A stretch of 50,193 nucleotides of DNA from Argonema antarcticum A004/B2 (GCF_023333585.1 NZ_JAIQZN010000054.1:1-50193); one strand, 5' to 3'. Positions 33,507-42,485 are shown, counted from the stretch's first letter. Program-made: numbers and translations. The notes: a model not told the origin generated them from the letters alone.

Positions 33507-34451
33507 TCAATTGGCAACGCGAATGCCGTTTGGGCTAAATTGGGCTATCCAGAAGTCTAGATCGGGGTTGGCGATCGCATTCTCTACTTCTGTTTGTATT
33601 TGTTGAGCTTGGGGAAGGGACTCGGTGAGGGCAAAGACTGTGGGGCCGGAACCTGACATCATTGTGCCTAAAACCCCCGTGCGTTGGAATGCTTCTCGCA
33701 GTTGCAAGACTTGAGGATAGGCTCTTAGGACGACTTTCTCTAAGTCGTTGTAGAGGCATTCACCGATTTTAGCGTTATCTTTATGAGCGATCGCATTTAC
33801 GAGGCAACCAGAATTTACCTTAACAGAACGGGCTTCTGCACTTTCGGTGTTGCAGGCATAAGTATTGCCAAATTGTTTTCGGTAGGTGGAGTAAGCCCAA
33901 GCTGTGGAAACTTCTAAACTGCGGTATTTAGCCAATATCAGGTATAGATGATCTAAATCGGGTAAGGGGGAGAGCTTTTCGCCGCGTCCTGTGGCGATTG
34001 CAGTTCCGCCAGCGACGCAAAAAGGCACGTCCGAACCCAGTTGAGCTGCTATTTCCTGCAATTCCGACTGAGTTAAGCCCAAATTCCAGATCAAATCCAA
34101 GCCTACCAAAACTGCGGCTGCATTTGTAGACCCGCCAGCTAACCCAGCTGCGATAGGAATCCGCTTGTCAATCTCAATTTCCACGCCGCCATATTGTGCA
34201 AAGGCGTCAGGGAATTGGTCTATCATCAGTGTGGCGGCTCGGTAAGCGAGGTTCGTTTTGTCTTGCGGTACGCCGGGATGGTTGCAGTGAATGCGGATGA
34301 CATCGGTACCGTTAGAGCGCAGATCGATGCGATCGGCTAGATCTATACTTTGCAGTACCATTGCCAGCTCGTGATAGCCATCCTGGCGATCGCCCAGGAT
34401 TTCCAGATATAGATTAATTTTGGCTGGGGCAATTAGGGTGTAGGAGCGCAT
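33507..34451 (-). CDS. ispE: 4-diphosphocytidyl-2-C-methyl-D-erythritol kinase
   Basis: GHMP kinase of the MEP pathway for isoprenoids. The N-terminal APAKINLYLEILGDRQDGYHEL is diagnostic, the ATP loop is PIAAGLAGGSTNAAAVL, and the third GHMP motif is LGTMMSGSGPTVFAL. The length of 314 residues is normal. Start ATG 34451; upstream lie (GTCAAAA) heptamers and an inverted repeat rather than a recognisable Shine-Dalgarno. Near the middle a less conserved stretch, YACNTESAEARSVKVNSG, replaces the usual short linker. Confidence 0.95.
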   Translation of the reverse strand: MRSYTLIAPAKINLYLEILGDRQDGYHELAMVLQSIDLADRIDLRSNGTDVIRIHCNHPGVPQDKTNLAYRAATLMIDQFPDAFAQYGGVEIEIDKRIPIAAGLAGGSTNAAAVLVGLDLIWNLGLTQSELQEIAAQLGSDVPFCVAGGTAIATGRGEKLSPLPDLDHLYLILAKYRSLEVSTAWAYSTYRKQFGNTYACNTESAEARSVKVNSGCLVNAIAHKDNAKIGECLYNDLEKVVLRAYPQVLQLREAFQRTGVLGTMMSGSGPTVFALTESLPQAQQIQTEVENAIANPDLDFWIAQFSPNGIRVAN

Positions 34452-34453
34452 TT

Positions 34454-34811
34454 CTAGTCCCTAGAAAAGTCAAAAGTCAAAAGTCAAAAGTCAAAAGAAA
34501 AAGGGGAAAAGGAACGAAGTAATTGCCTGCTCTCCCACTCCCCGCTCTCCCACTCTACGGGCTAGGGGCTATAAAAGTCAAAAGTCAAAAGTCAAAAAGG
34601 GGCTAGTGCCGCTACGCGGAAGTCAAAAGTCAAAAGTCAAAAGTCAAAAATCCTTTGAGTGTAAGGCATTTAACTACTTCTGAACTGGTGGATTATTTCT
34701 GCCGCGCTGCACTAGGGGAAGAGAGGGGCTAGGGAAGAGGGAACTCTTAAGAGAGAGAATTTTCTTTCTTTTGACTTTTGACTTTTGACTTTTGACTTTT
34801 CTAGGGGCTAG
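34454..34811. repeat. 44-base inverted repeat built of heptamers
   Basis: Left arm 34454-34497 and right arm 34768-34811 are complementary with one mismatch: CTAG-YCCCTAGAAAA, then GTCAAAA four times. The 270 bases between hold further GTCAAAA triplets (34577-34597) and quadruplets (34622-34649) and no gene. The right arm overlaps the 3' end of ksgA and encodes its last residues and stop. Confidence 0.9.
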
Positions 34812-35619
34812 GGGCTAATCTGTTACTCAATTCCATCCACTGAGCGACGCTGAGGTCTTCGGCGCGGACTTGGGGGTTTATTTCTAATTGTTCCAGTAAG
34901 TTGGTCAGGCGATCGCGTTCTACTATACTTTTCAAATTATTTCGCAACATTTTGCGCTTTTCGGCAAAGCTAAGTTTAACCAAATTATCCAGGAATTTGG
35001 GGTCACTGGCAGCTTGTCGGGTGTGGGGACGCAACCGCACTACGGCAGAATCTACCTTTGGCGGCGGCTCGAAATCTCTTGCTGGTACGTGACAGACTAA
35101 CTCGCAATCTGCTAGATACTGCACTCTGACTGACAATGCGCCAAATGCTTTCGACGACGGTTTGGCATATAGCCGTTCTGCCACTTCTTTTTGCACCAGC
35201 AGCACGATTAGCTCGAAGGGTTGGGGATTTGGGTTGGCGATCGTACCTAAGAGTTTTTCCAGAATCGGCCCGGTAATATTGTATGGGATATTGGCTACAA
35301 CTTTATTAGGATTTTGGAAAGCGGGCAAGTTAGCCAGATTAGCAGCTAAATCGATGCTGAGGACATCGCCTTGCAACAGTAAGAAAGTTTCAGTTTTTCC
35401 CAACTTTTTAGCTAGTAACTGGCACAAGTCGCGATCGATTTCCACGGCGACGACAGTTTGAGCTTGGGGCAATAAGCGGCGTGTCAGGATGCCAGTGCCG
35501 GGGCCAATTTCCCAAATGCGATCGCTTTTAGTAATTTCTGCCGCTTTCACAATCTGGTTTAGGGCTTTATCACTCTTGAGCCAGTGCTGAGCGAATTGTT
35601 TGCGAGGTGAATGAGTCAT
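34801..35619 (-). CDS. ksgA: 16S rRNA dimethyladenosine transferase
   Basis: RsmA/KsgA, which dimethylates two adjacent adenosines near the 3' end of 16S rRNA. 272 residues: RKQFAQHWLKSDKALNQIV, SAM motif IWEIGPGTGILTRRLL, catalytic NIPYNITGPIL, and the C-terminal LSFAEKRKMLRNNL. The last residues LAPSP and the TAG stop are encoded by CCCCTAG heptamers of the inverted repeat. The start ATG lies one base from four GATTTTR heptamers (35622-35649), again without a Shine-Dalgarno. Reads toward ispE. Confidence 0.95.
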   Translation of the reverse strand: MTHSPRKQFAQHWLKSDKALNQIVKAAEITKSDRIWEIGPGTGILTRRLLPQAQTVVAVEIDRDLCQLLAKKLGKTETFLLLQGDVLSIDLAANLANLPAFQNPNKVVANIPYNITGPILEKLLGTIANPNPQPFELIVLLVQKEVAERLYAKPSSKAFGALSVRVQYLADCELVCHVPARDFEPPPKVDSAVVRLRPHTRQAASDPKFLDNLVKLSFAEKRKMLRNNLKSIVERDRLTNLLEQLEINPQVRAEDLSVAQWMELSNRLAPSP

Positions 35620-35777
35620 TCGATTTTGGATTTTAGATTTTGGATTTTAGATTGAATTGCCGCTGGATAAACATATTTTTACAAAATTATTATCGTATTT
35701 TACCTGAGCGGCAGACACGATCGTTGATAATAATGAAAAATTAGATTTATCCAATTATCTATCTAAAGGCGGTACTT

Positions 35778-37607
35778 ATGTCAACTTCATCTATCCTTGA
35801 ACCGCGCACGATTAGCAATAGTGAGGGGCAGGCTGAATTCAACGCGCTTTTCAACAATAATCCACAGACGGCTGATGATGCCGCCTTAAAACTGAAGGTT
35901 TATTGGAGCAAATGGGCTGTTGCCTTTGATGCCCAGTGGTTTGAGCCTACTGAAACTAACGCCAAAATTTTGACTGGTAAGAAGCTTCTAGAAGAGGTAG
36001 AACAAGCCAAATTCAAGGTTGCTGATGCGATCGCACTTGCCCTGGATGGAAAACAGGTAACAGCACCAGTTACCCCTGCTGTCAACCCAGTGAATAACGA
36101 TGAGGCTGTGGCAGCTTTTTACTCAATCTTTAAAAGCACGCAAATCGCCGATAAAGAAGTGGAAAAACTCATTGCCAATTGGGATAAGTGGGCTGACGCA
36201 TTTGGCGGACAGTGGTACGCAGCAGAGCCTTACAATGCAAAAGTTGTAGCTGGAAGGTTGATTGCCAAAGCGATGGATGATGCGAAAAATAAAGTTACTA
36301 AAGTTATAATGCAAGCCATAGATGGCAAACAAATTAGTCCCTTTTCCGAGCCAACAAATAACAAAGATAATCAGCCGATTCCTATTACAGTGAATAAGCT
36401 AGAACAAGCAAAAGACAGGGTGCAAATTTTTAAGGATTTGATGAAAATAGAGATTAACATGAATGCCAGCGCTGATAAGTTAGCGTTTTTATATAGAGGT
36501 GTTCAAAGTTCGCCATACAAACAAGATATTAAAGACTATCCAGAGCGTCTCAAAGCCAAGCCAGATCGTGATAACGTGGTTTCCTACGGGGAAACAGTTG
36601 TGCTGAAAGGATCTGACAAAACGGTAACGTTTACTCCCTATCCAGAAGTAGGAAAAATGCCAGAAATTGACCAGCAAGGATTAGACTTTCTGCATAGCGA
36701 TATTCAAGAGGCGTGTGTTTGCGTTGGCAGTTTTGTAGAAAATAAGATTAAGGCACACTGGTTAGGAAGAAATGCACTTACCAAAGGTCAATTTTGGAGT
36801 AGTACTAAAATCATCCCTATACTCAATGTTGTGTGTAGAGTAAATGCAAATTCACCCGATACGGATATCGACAATTGCGTTATTAGAGATCGAGATCGAC
36901 GCAAAAGAGATCTGCCATTTTATGAGTTAGTATGGGATGTTGTAAGTTATGGCGATCGCATAGCCAGTTCCAACTCATTGGCTGCTATGTTCAAACGATT
37001 CGAGACTCGTCCCGGATTGGAAAATTGGGTAAAAAAGATTACCGGCAATCCTAATTCGGATTTCCGTGGCAGCTACGGCGAACCTGCTTTTATTTATAGC
37101 CCAGAAGTCTACGATCTAAAAAAAAGAAAAGTTTTGCTAATTCCCGCATCAGAGGGTTCTACAGGAGAAAATCTCCTCACGACCTACGATTTGACTCGAT
37201 TTATTTCCATGCTAGGATGGCATCATCACATAACTCAGGCAGCCCGGTTTCCCAACGCACAATGGGTAAGTCTTGAAAGCTGTATTAGAGCGATGGGTAC
37301 AGATGCTTGCCGCTACACTGATGTGGCAATCAAAACATTAGGATTGTCAGGGTTTATCAGCTCGCCAGTAATTATTTCTAAATTGGGTAATGGTTACAGC
37401 AGTAGCAGAAATAGATATGAATTTGTGTATGTAGCGCTGATACAATTTGTCGATGAACTTCCCAAAGCGGAGGGAAATCCTGCTAAATTGAGAACTGTGA
37501 GCATGGCTTTGCGGGGAGCTAGTCGCGATGCAGTTCAACTCGATGCTAGAATGGCAGTAGAAGTCACAGAGATTTTGCGCCGAGTCGTGACGGAGGAACT
37601 GGCTTGA
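35778..37607 (+). CDS. unrecognised 609-residue protein with two N-terminal repeats
   Basis: I do not recognise the family. Residues about 20-95 and 110-185 are two copies of one module (FNALF ... ADDAALKLKVYWSKWAVAFD / FYSIF ... ADKEVEKLIANWDKWADAFG, then AQW or GQW and an Asn-Ala-Lys turn, ending IALALDGKQ / IMQAIDGKQ). Residues 190-270 are Lys-rich. From about 270 a globular C-terminal region follows, with KVLLIPASEGSTGEN, SMLGWHHHITQAARFPNAQW and RTVSMALRGASRDAVQLDAR, which looks enzymatic (Ser-x-Gly and His-rich segments) but lacks a motif I can name. No signal peptide. A plausible promoter region lies between it and divergent ksgA; a MITE-like repeat follows its stop. Confidence 0.75.
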   Translation: MSTSSILEPRTISNSEGQAEFNALFNNNPQTADDAALKLKVYWSKWAVAFDAQWFEPTETNAKILTGKKLLEEVEQAKFKVADAIALALDGKQVTAPVTPAVNPVNNDEAVAAFYSIFKSTQIADKEVEKLIANWDKWADAFGGQWYAAEPYNAKVVAGRLIAKAMDDAKNKVTKVIMQAIDGKQISPFSEPTNNKDNQPIPITVNKLEQAKDRVQIFKDLMKIEINMNASADKLAFLYRGVQSSPYKQDIKDYPERLKAKPDRDNVVSYGETVVLKGSDKTVTFTPYPEVGKMPEIDQQGLDFLHSDIQEACVCVGSFVENKIKAHWLGRNALTKGQFWSSTKIIPILNVVCRVNANSPDTDIDNCVIRDRDRRKRDLPFYELVWDVVSYGDRIASSNSLAAMFKRFETRPGLENWVKKITGNPNSDFRGSYGEPAFIYSPEVYDLKKRKVLLIPASEGSTGENLLTTYDLTRFISMLGWHHHITQAARFPNAQWVSLESCIRAMGTDACRYTDVAIKTLGLSGFISSPVIISKLGNGYSSSRNRYEFVYVALIQFVDELPKAEGNPAKLRTVSMALRGASRDAVQLDARMAVEVTEILRRVVTEELA

Positions 37608-37612
37608 TATTT

Positions 37613-37716
37613 ATAGCAAAGTGCTGAGTGTTGAGTGCTGAGTGCTGAGTAAAAACACAGTCCCCGCCTTGCTTTGAGCGTTTAATACTGTCCTAATGTA
37701 TTCGCGTAGCGCTATA
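37613..37716 (-). repeat. dispersed MITE-like repeat, 104 bases
   Basis: Minus-strand copy: from the plus strand it reads TATAGCAAAGTGCTGAGT, further heptamers, then AGTCCCCGCCTTGCTTTGAG and GTTTAATACTGTCCTAA, ending GCTATA. It begins six bases after the stop of the 609-residue gene. Confidence 0.75.
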
Positions 37717-37776
37717 TATACTTTTTTAAAGAAATCTGGACAATGGAAAAATTTCTGCCAAACTGACAGATATTGG

Positions 37777-37881
37777 TATAGCAGTTGCCAAGGCGATTAG
37801 GACAGTATTACAGGCGCAAAGTAAGGCGGGGACTGTGTTTTTACTCAGCACTCAGCACTCAGCACTCAGCACTTTGCTATA
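37777..37881 (+). repeat. dispersed MITE-like repeat, 105 bases
   Basis: Starts TATAGCAGTTGCCAAGGCGA, contains TTAGGACAGTATTA and AAGGCGGGGACTGTG and four ACTCAGC-type heptamers, and ends CACTTTGCTATA. It faces the copy at 37613, so the spacer could fold into a large hairpin. The AIM24 gene starts 26 bases after it. Confidence 0.8.
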
Positions 37882-37906
37882 TCTGCCAAAAGGAGAAGAT
37901 TTACCA

Positions 37907-38572
37907 GTGAAATATGAAATTCGCTATAAACCAGCCTTTGCTGCTATCTTTGTTACTCTCAGTCCCGGTGAGAGTATGACAGCTGAAGCAGGAGCAATGA
38001 CGAGTATGGATGGTCAGATGTCCATGAAAACCGAATTTTCAGGTGGCTTTTTCTCAGGATTGCTTAAAAAATTTTTGGGTGGTGAATCCTTATTTGTCAA
38101 TGTATTTACCAATCAAACTCAGCAAACTTTAAATTTAGTATTGACGCAATCAGCTATTGGCGACATTGGTTGTATCGAACTGCGAGGCGAGCGGGAAATT
38201 TGTTTTCAACCGGGTGCATATATTGCCCATAGTCCTGGTGTAAAAATGAGCGTTCAGTGGGCAGGTTTTAAAAGTTGGCTATCAGGAGAAGGGCTGTTTA
38301 AGCTGAAATTAAAGGGTAACGGTCAGGTGTTTTTTGGTGCTTATGGTGGTATTACAAAAAAACGCATCAACGGTGAATTTATTGTCGATACTTCTCACTT
38401 GGTTGCCTACGATCCGGGAATTAAGATGAATATTGGGATGGCTGGTGGCTTGATTGGTTCTGTAACATCAGGCGAAGGATTAATAAATCGGCTTTCGGGG
38501 GAAGGAGAGATTTATTTACAGTCTCGCAGCATTGGTGGTTTGGTTAAGTATTTACGTCCGAAAGTGTTTTAA
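37907..38572 (+). CDS. AIM24 family protein (TIGR00266), copy 1
   Basis: 221 residues. AIM24/TIGR00266 proteins are beta-rich, built of repeated strands with GGESLF and GEGLF turns. Here SPGESMTAEAGAMTSMDG, KKFLGGESLFVNVFTN, LSGEGLFKLKLKGNGQVFFGAYGG and FIVDTSHLVAYDPGIKM are visible. Function in bacteria is unclear. The frame is open from 37835 but that part is the MITE-like repeat in translation; the GTG at 37907 follows AGGAGAAG at 37891-37898 and starts the conserved region. First of three adjacent paralogues. Confidence 0.88.
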   Translation: MKYEIRYKPAFAAIFVTLSPGESMTAEAGAMTSMDGQMSMKTEFSGGFFSGLLKKFLGGESLFVNVFTNQTQQTLNLVLTQSAIGDIGCIELRGEREICFQPGAYIAHSPGVKMSVQWAGFKSWLSGEGLFKLKLKGNGQVFFGAYGGITKKRINGEFIVDTSHLVAYDPGIKMNIGMAGGLIGSVTSGEGLINRLSGEGEIYLQSRSIGGLVKYLRPKVF

Positions 38573-38591
38573 AAGTTGAGGTTGTCAATAA

Positions 38592-39269
38592 ATGAATGTA
38601 GAACTTTTGCATCAACCGGATAGCGCGATCGCTCGCGTTACTTTGAAAGCCGGAGAAGAATTAGTTGCAGAAGCTGGCTGCATGATTGCCATGAGCGGCT
38701 TCATTAATGCCAGCACCACTTTGCGACAAGGCAAAGGAGGAGGAATTCTGGGCGGACTTAAACGTTTAGTTGGTGGTGAATCCCTATTTTTAAGTGTTTT
38801 TCGTTCTCCTACCGCTGGAGGCGAAGTATTTCTCGCCCCCAAACTAATGGGAGATATTTTGCAATATCAAATGACGGGGAATGGTTTAGTCGTGCAGTCA
38901 ACATCTTATCTTGCTAGCGAATCAGATGTTGATATTGAATTGGGATTTCAAGGCTTTAAATCTTTATTTTCAGGCGAATCACTTTTTTGGTTAAATATCA
39001 GCGGTTTTGGTTCTGTATTGCTCACTTCCTTCGGTGGTATTTATGAAGTAGACGTGGATGGTGAATATATTGTTGATACCGGACATATTGTTGCTTTTGA
39101 AAAGAGTCTGAACTTTAAAATTACCAAGTCAGGTTCTAGTTGGGTGGGTGCGTTTTTAGGTGGAGAAGGATTAGTTTGTCATTTTCAAGGTCAGGGCAAA
39201 GTTTTTTGCCAAACCCATAATCCAGGGGCTTTCGGTAGTTTGGTTGGCTCTCAGCTACCGCCAAGATAA
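38592..39269 (+). CDS. AIM24 family protein (TIGR00266), copy 2
   Basis: 225 residues, second AIM24 paralogue, starting 19 bases after copy 1. Conserved elements: KAGEELVAEAGCMIAMSG, LVGGESLFLSVF, LFSGESLFWLNISGFGSVLLTSFGG, EYIVDTGHIVAF and FLGGEGLVCHFQGQGKVF. Probably co-transcribed with copy 1. About 100 bases of repeat-like AT-rich DNA separate it from copy 3. Confidence 0.88.
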   Translation: MNVELLHQPDSAIARVTLKAGEELVAEAGCMIAMSGFINASTTLRQGKGGGILGGLKRLVGGESLFLSVFRSPTAGGEVFLAPKLMGDILQYQMTGNGLVVQSTSYLASESDVDIELGFQGFKSLFSGESLFWLNISGFGSVLLTSFGGIYEVDVDGEYIVDTGHIVAFEKSLNFKITKSGSSWVGAFLGGEGLVCHFQGQGKVFCQTHNPGAFGSLVGSQLPPR

Positions 39270-39368
39270 GGTAGATAATTTACGATTTGAGATTTTTTAT
39301 TTCAGATTTTAAATCTGAAATAACTAATGATAAATGACCAATTACTAATGATCGAGGACTAATGACTA

Positions 39369-40064
39369 ATGACTAATGAGATTGTTTACACGGTTGAGCA
39401 TTCGCCTGCTTATGCTTCTCTGCGTCTGGACTTGAAGGCAAATCAAACAGTATTGGTTGAATCTGGCGCAATGGCGGCAATGGACCCCTGGATTAAAATG
39501 AAATCGAAAGTAAAAGGGGGTTTAATGAAAGGTATTGGTAGAATGGTGAGCGGTGAGTCGTTTTTTGTGAGCGAGTTTACTGCTGAAGGAAAACCTGGGC
39601 AGTTATACCTTTCGCCTGGGGTTCCTGGAGATGTGCAGCATTACTATCTCAATGGTAATGCTTTGATGATTCAATCTTCTGGTTTTGTTGCTGCTAGTCA
39701 AACCGTTGAAATTGATACGAAGTTTCAAGGAGTTAAAGGATTTTTTAGCGGTGAATCTTTGTTTCTGTTGCGGGCAACTGGTCAAGGTGATATTTGGTTT
39801 AGTTCCTATGGAGCAATTGTAGAAATTCCTATAGACGGTGATTATGTAGTAGATACTGGTTACATTGTGGCGTTTGAAGATACTTTAAATTACCAGGCTG
39901 AAATGCTGGGTGGATTGTCCTTTAGAGGGCTAAAAACTGGTATTTTAGGCGGTGAGGGATTGGTCTGTCGCTTCAAGGGTCGCGGACGCTTATGGATTCA
40001 GTCTCGCGAGATTTACGGTCTGATCAATTTCTTAAATCCTTTCCGCCCAACTAAGAGTAATTAA
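39369..40064 (+). CDS. AIM24 family protein (TIGR00266), copy 3
   Basis: 231 residues, third paralogue: LVESGAMAAMDPWIKMKS, MVSGESFFVSEF, GFFSGESLFLLRATGQGDIW, YVVDTGYIVAFEDTL and ILGGEGLVCRFKGRGRLW. There is no Shine-Dalgarno; the start codon lies in the second of three perfect ACTAATG heptamers (39358-39378), each of which offers an ATG in a different frame. The M48 peptidase gene follows directly (start on the base after the stop), so the two are coupled. Confidence 0.88.
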   Translation: MTNEIVYTVEHSPAYASLRLDLKANQTVLVESGAMAAMDPWIKMKSKVKGGLMKGIGRMVSGESFFVSEFTAEGKPGQLYLSPGVPGDVQHYYLNGNALMIQSSGFVAASQTVEIDTKFQGVKGFFSGESLFLLRATGQGDIWFSSYGAIVEIPIDGDYVVDTGYIVAFEDTLNYQAEMLGGLSFRGLKTGILGGEGLVCRFKGRGRLWIQSREIYGLINFLNPFRPTKSN

Positions 40065-40898
40065 ATGTCTTCTTCTTTTCCAAGCGAACCCCCTTACAGC
40101 AGTCGCAATCCACCGCCCAATAACCGCCAGTTACTAACTCTTTTGGGACTGTTTGTTGGGTTTATGATCGGCGTCATTTGGTTGCTGGGGTTATTAGCGG
40201 ATAATTTAATTGGATGGATTCCTCCCAGTGCGGAACGACAGTTAGGTGCTGTGTTTATTCCTAGTTTTGAACGGTTAGCTAAACCTTCTCCTGCACAAGA
40301 TACGCTGAATCAATTGCTGGAAAGATTGGAAACTAAATTGCCAGCACAGCAGCGACTGGAACGTAATTATCGAGTGTTGTATGTTCCAGATTCTACGGTG
40401 AATGCTTTGGCGCTACCGGGGGATGCTATTGTCATTTACTCTGGTTTAGTGGCAGGGGCGAAATCTGAAAATGAGTTGATGATGGTGTTGGGGCATGAGT
40501 TAGGTCATTTTGCTCATCGGGATCATTTACGCAGTTTGGGGCGAATTTTGCTGCTGAAAATAGCGATCGCTTATTTTATCGGTGATGCCGATTGGTTACG
40601 ATCGACTGCTGCTGCTAGTGTGGAAGCTGTGAGTCGATCGCATTATTCCCAATCTCAAGAAACTCAGGCAGATCAGTTCGGTTTGACTTTGTTGCAGCAA
40701 ACTTACGGTCATGTAGCAGGAGCGACAGATTTTTTCGCCCGGTTGATGGAAAAAGGAAATACTAACTTAGCGTTTTTGTCAACCCACCCCGCACCAGGCG
40801 ATCGCGTTGCCAAGTTGGAGCTATTGATTAAACAGCAAAATTATGGTGTCGGTACGCGATCGCCTCTTCCAGCCACCCTAGCCCAGCCAAAATCTTAA
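40065..40898 (+). CDS. M48 family metallopeptidase
   Basis: 277 residues, membrane-anchored zinc protease. A hydrophobic segment at about 24-46 follows a Pro/Ser-rich cytoplasmic tail. The zinc site is HELGHFAHRDH (His144, Glu145, His148) with Glu199 as third ligand in SQETQADQFG. The C-terminus has FLSTHPAPGDRV, typical of the family (BepA/Oma1-like group). Its tie to the AIM24 genes by immediate adjacency is suggestive because AIM24 and Oma1-type proteases both relate to membrane organisation elsewhere; this link is inference. Confidence 0.92.
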   Translation: MSSSFPSEPPYSSRNPPPNNRQLLTLLGLFVGFMIGVIWLLGLLADNLIGWIPPSAERQLGAVFIPSFERLAKPSPAQDTLNQLLERLETKLPAQQRLERNYRVLYVPDSTVNALALPGDAIVIYSGLVAGAKSENELMMVLGHELGHFAHRDHLRSLGRILLLKIAIAYFIGDADWLRSTAAASVEAVSRSHYSQSQETQADQFGLTLLQQTYGHVAGATDFFARLMEKGNTNLAFLSTHPAPGDRVAKLELLIKQQNYGVGTRSPLPATLAQPKS

Positions 40899-40980
40899 TA
40901 TGACACTCCCCGGCCTCTCACACACGGGGTTTTCATCATTTCCCTTATAAAAATAAACTTTGCCAACAACTTAATTTTTT

Positions 40981-41023
40981 GTATCAGCCAACACTTATTG
41001 TTAAACGTAAAGAGTAATAGTAT
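40981..41023 (+). promoter_or_regulatory. candidate NtcA-activated promoter of urtA
   Basis: GTA-N8-CAC at 40981-40994 is one base from the NtcA consensus GTA-N8-TAC, and a TAGTAT -10 hexamer at 41018-41023 follows after 23 bases, the usual NtcA class II spacing. Urea transporter genes are NtcA-activated in other cyanobacteria. Confidence 0.5.
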
Positions 41024-41081
41024 ATCATGTCCGCTAAGTGTATCTATCATTTAGCTGATTGTGCAAGGAGTAGTGAACGGC

Positions 41082-42404
41082 ATGGCAAAGCGATTTAATC
41101 GGCGTAAATTTCTCTTGTATGGTTCAGCCACATTTGGAACCAGTCTTCTTCTCAAAGCTTGTGGCGGCACCCCAACGACTACATCCACTCCAGCTAGTCC
41201 AACAGCAACCACATCTCCCGTAGCAACTACTAGCACTGCTGCAACAGACGCCATCAAAGTGGGAATTTTACACTCTCTCAGCGGCACGATGGCAATTAGC
41301 GAAAAAAGTGTCGTGGATGCCGAACAGCTGGCAATTGAAGAGATCAACAAAGCTGGCGGCCTCTTGGGCAAGCAGATTCAAGCAGTTGTCGAAGATGGTG
41401 GTTCAGACTGGCCGACTTTTGCAGAAAAAGCCAAAAAACTGATCGAGCAGGATAAAGTAACCACCATTTTCGGCTGTTGGACTTCTGCTAGCCGCAAAGC
41501 CGTATTGCCGGTTTTTGAAGAAAAGAAACATATGCTCTGGTATCCTGTCCAATACGAAGGCCAGGAGTGTTCTCAGAACATTTTCTACACCGGCGCAGCC
41601 CCCAACCAGCAAATTGAGCCAGCAGTTGATTGGTTGTTGGAAAATAAGGGCAAAGAATTTTTCTTAGTTGGCTCGGACTATGTGTTTCCGCGCACCGCCA
41701 ACACCATTATCAAAGCGCAGCTAGCAGCCAAAGGTGCCAAAACCGTTGGTGAAGATTACTTACCGTTGGGCAATACAGAAGTCACCGCCATCATCACCAA
41801 AATAAAACAAGCTTTGCCAAAGGGCGGAGTCATTTTTAACACACTCAATGGTGATAGTAACGTTGCCTTCTTTAAACAGATGCAGGGTGCCGGATTAGGG
41901 CCAGATAAATATCCTGTGATGTCTGTAAGTATTGCTGAAGAAGAAGTCAAAGCAATTGGTGTTGAATATCTCAAAGGTCACTACGCTTCATGGAATTATT
42001 TCCAAACTGTCGATACACCTGAAAACAAAAAGTTTGTGGCCGCTTTCAAAGCAAAATACGGTGCTGACAGGGTGACCAACGACCCGATGGAAGCAGCATA
42101 TATCATGGTTTATCTGTGGAAACAGGCAGTTGAGAAAGCTAAGACAACGGATCTAGAAGCAGTGCGAAAAGCTGCTTTAGGCCAAACATTTAATGCCCCC
42201 GAAGGTAAAGTGACCTTAGACAATAACCATCACTTGTCCAAGTTTGTGCGGATTGGTGAGATTGCGGAAGATGGGTTGTTTAAGATTGTTTATGCCAGCA
42301 AGGAAGCCGTTAAGCCAATTCCTTGGAATCAATACGTTGCTGATACCAAGGGCTATGCCTGTGACTGGTCCGATCCTGCCAAAGGAGGTAAGTACAAAAT
42401 TTAA
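41082..42404 (+). CDS. urtA: urea ABC transporter substrate-binding protein
   Basis: 440-residue periplasmic lipoprotein that binds urea for the UrtABCDE transporter. The N-terminus [17 protein letters not shown] resembles a twin-arginine leader and is followed by the lipobox LKAC (Cys27) and a Thr/Ser/Pro linker. The type-1 binding fold contains [38 protein letters not shown] and [10 protein letters not shown]-like segments typical of UrtA/AmiC. AAGGAG lies 11 bases before ATG 41082. First gene of the urt operon, behind a candidate NtcA site. Confidence 0.95.
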   Translation: MAKRFNRRKFLLYGSATFGTSLLLKACGGTPTTTSTPASPTATTSPVATTSTAATDAIKVGILHSLSGTMAISEKSVVDAEQLAIEEINKAGGLLGKQIQAVVEDGGSDWPTFAEKAKKLIEQDKVTTIFGCWTSASRKAVLPVFEEKKHMLWYPVQYEGQECSQNIFYTGAAPNQQIEPAVDWLLENKGKEFFLVGSDYVFPRTANTIIKAQLAAKGAKTVGEDYLPLGNTEVTAIITKIKQALPKGGVIFNTLNGDSNVAFFKQMQGAGLGPDKYPVMSVSIAEEEVKAIGVEYLKGHYASWNYFQTVDTPENKKFVAAFKAKYGADRVTNDPMEAAYIMVYLWKQAVEKAKTTDLEAVRKAALGQTFNAPEGKVTLDNNHHLSKFVRIGEIAEDGLFKIVYASKEAVKPIPWNQYVADTKGYACDWSDPAKGGKYKI

Positions 42405-42431
42405 ATAGTAGTAGTAAGGTGGGCAGTGTTA

Positions 42432-42461
42432 CTCGTTCCCAGGCGACCGCCTGGGAACGAG
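42432..42461. repeat. hairpin between urtA and urtB
   Basis: A 14-base-pair stem (CTCGTTCCCAGGCG with complement) and a two-base loop lie 28 bases after urtA. The same CTCGTTCCCAGG palindrome is, as I recall, a frequent dispersed repeat in cyanobacteria. At this place it could terminate part of the transcripts or protect the urtA mRNA, giving more binding protein than permease. Confidence 0.7.
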
Positions 42462-42485
42462 AATAAAATCGCGGGAGGTAACGGT

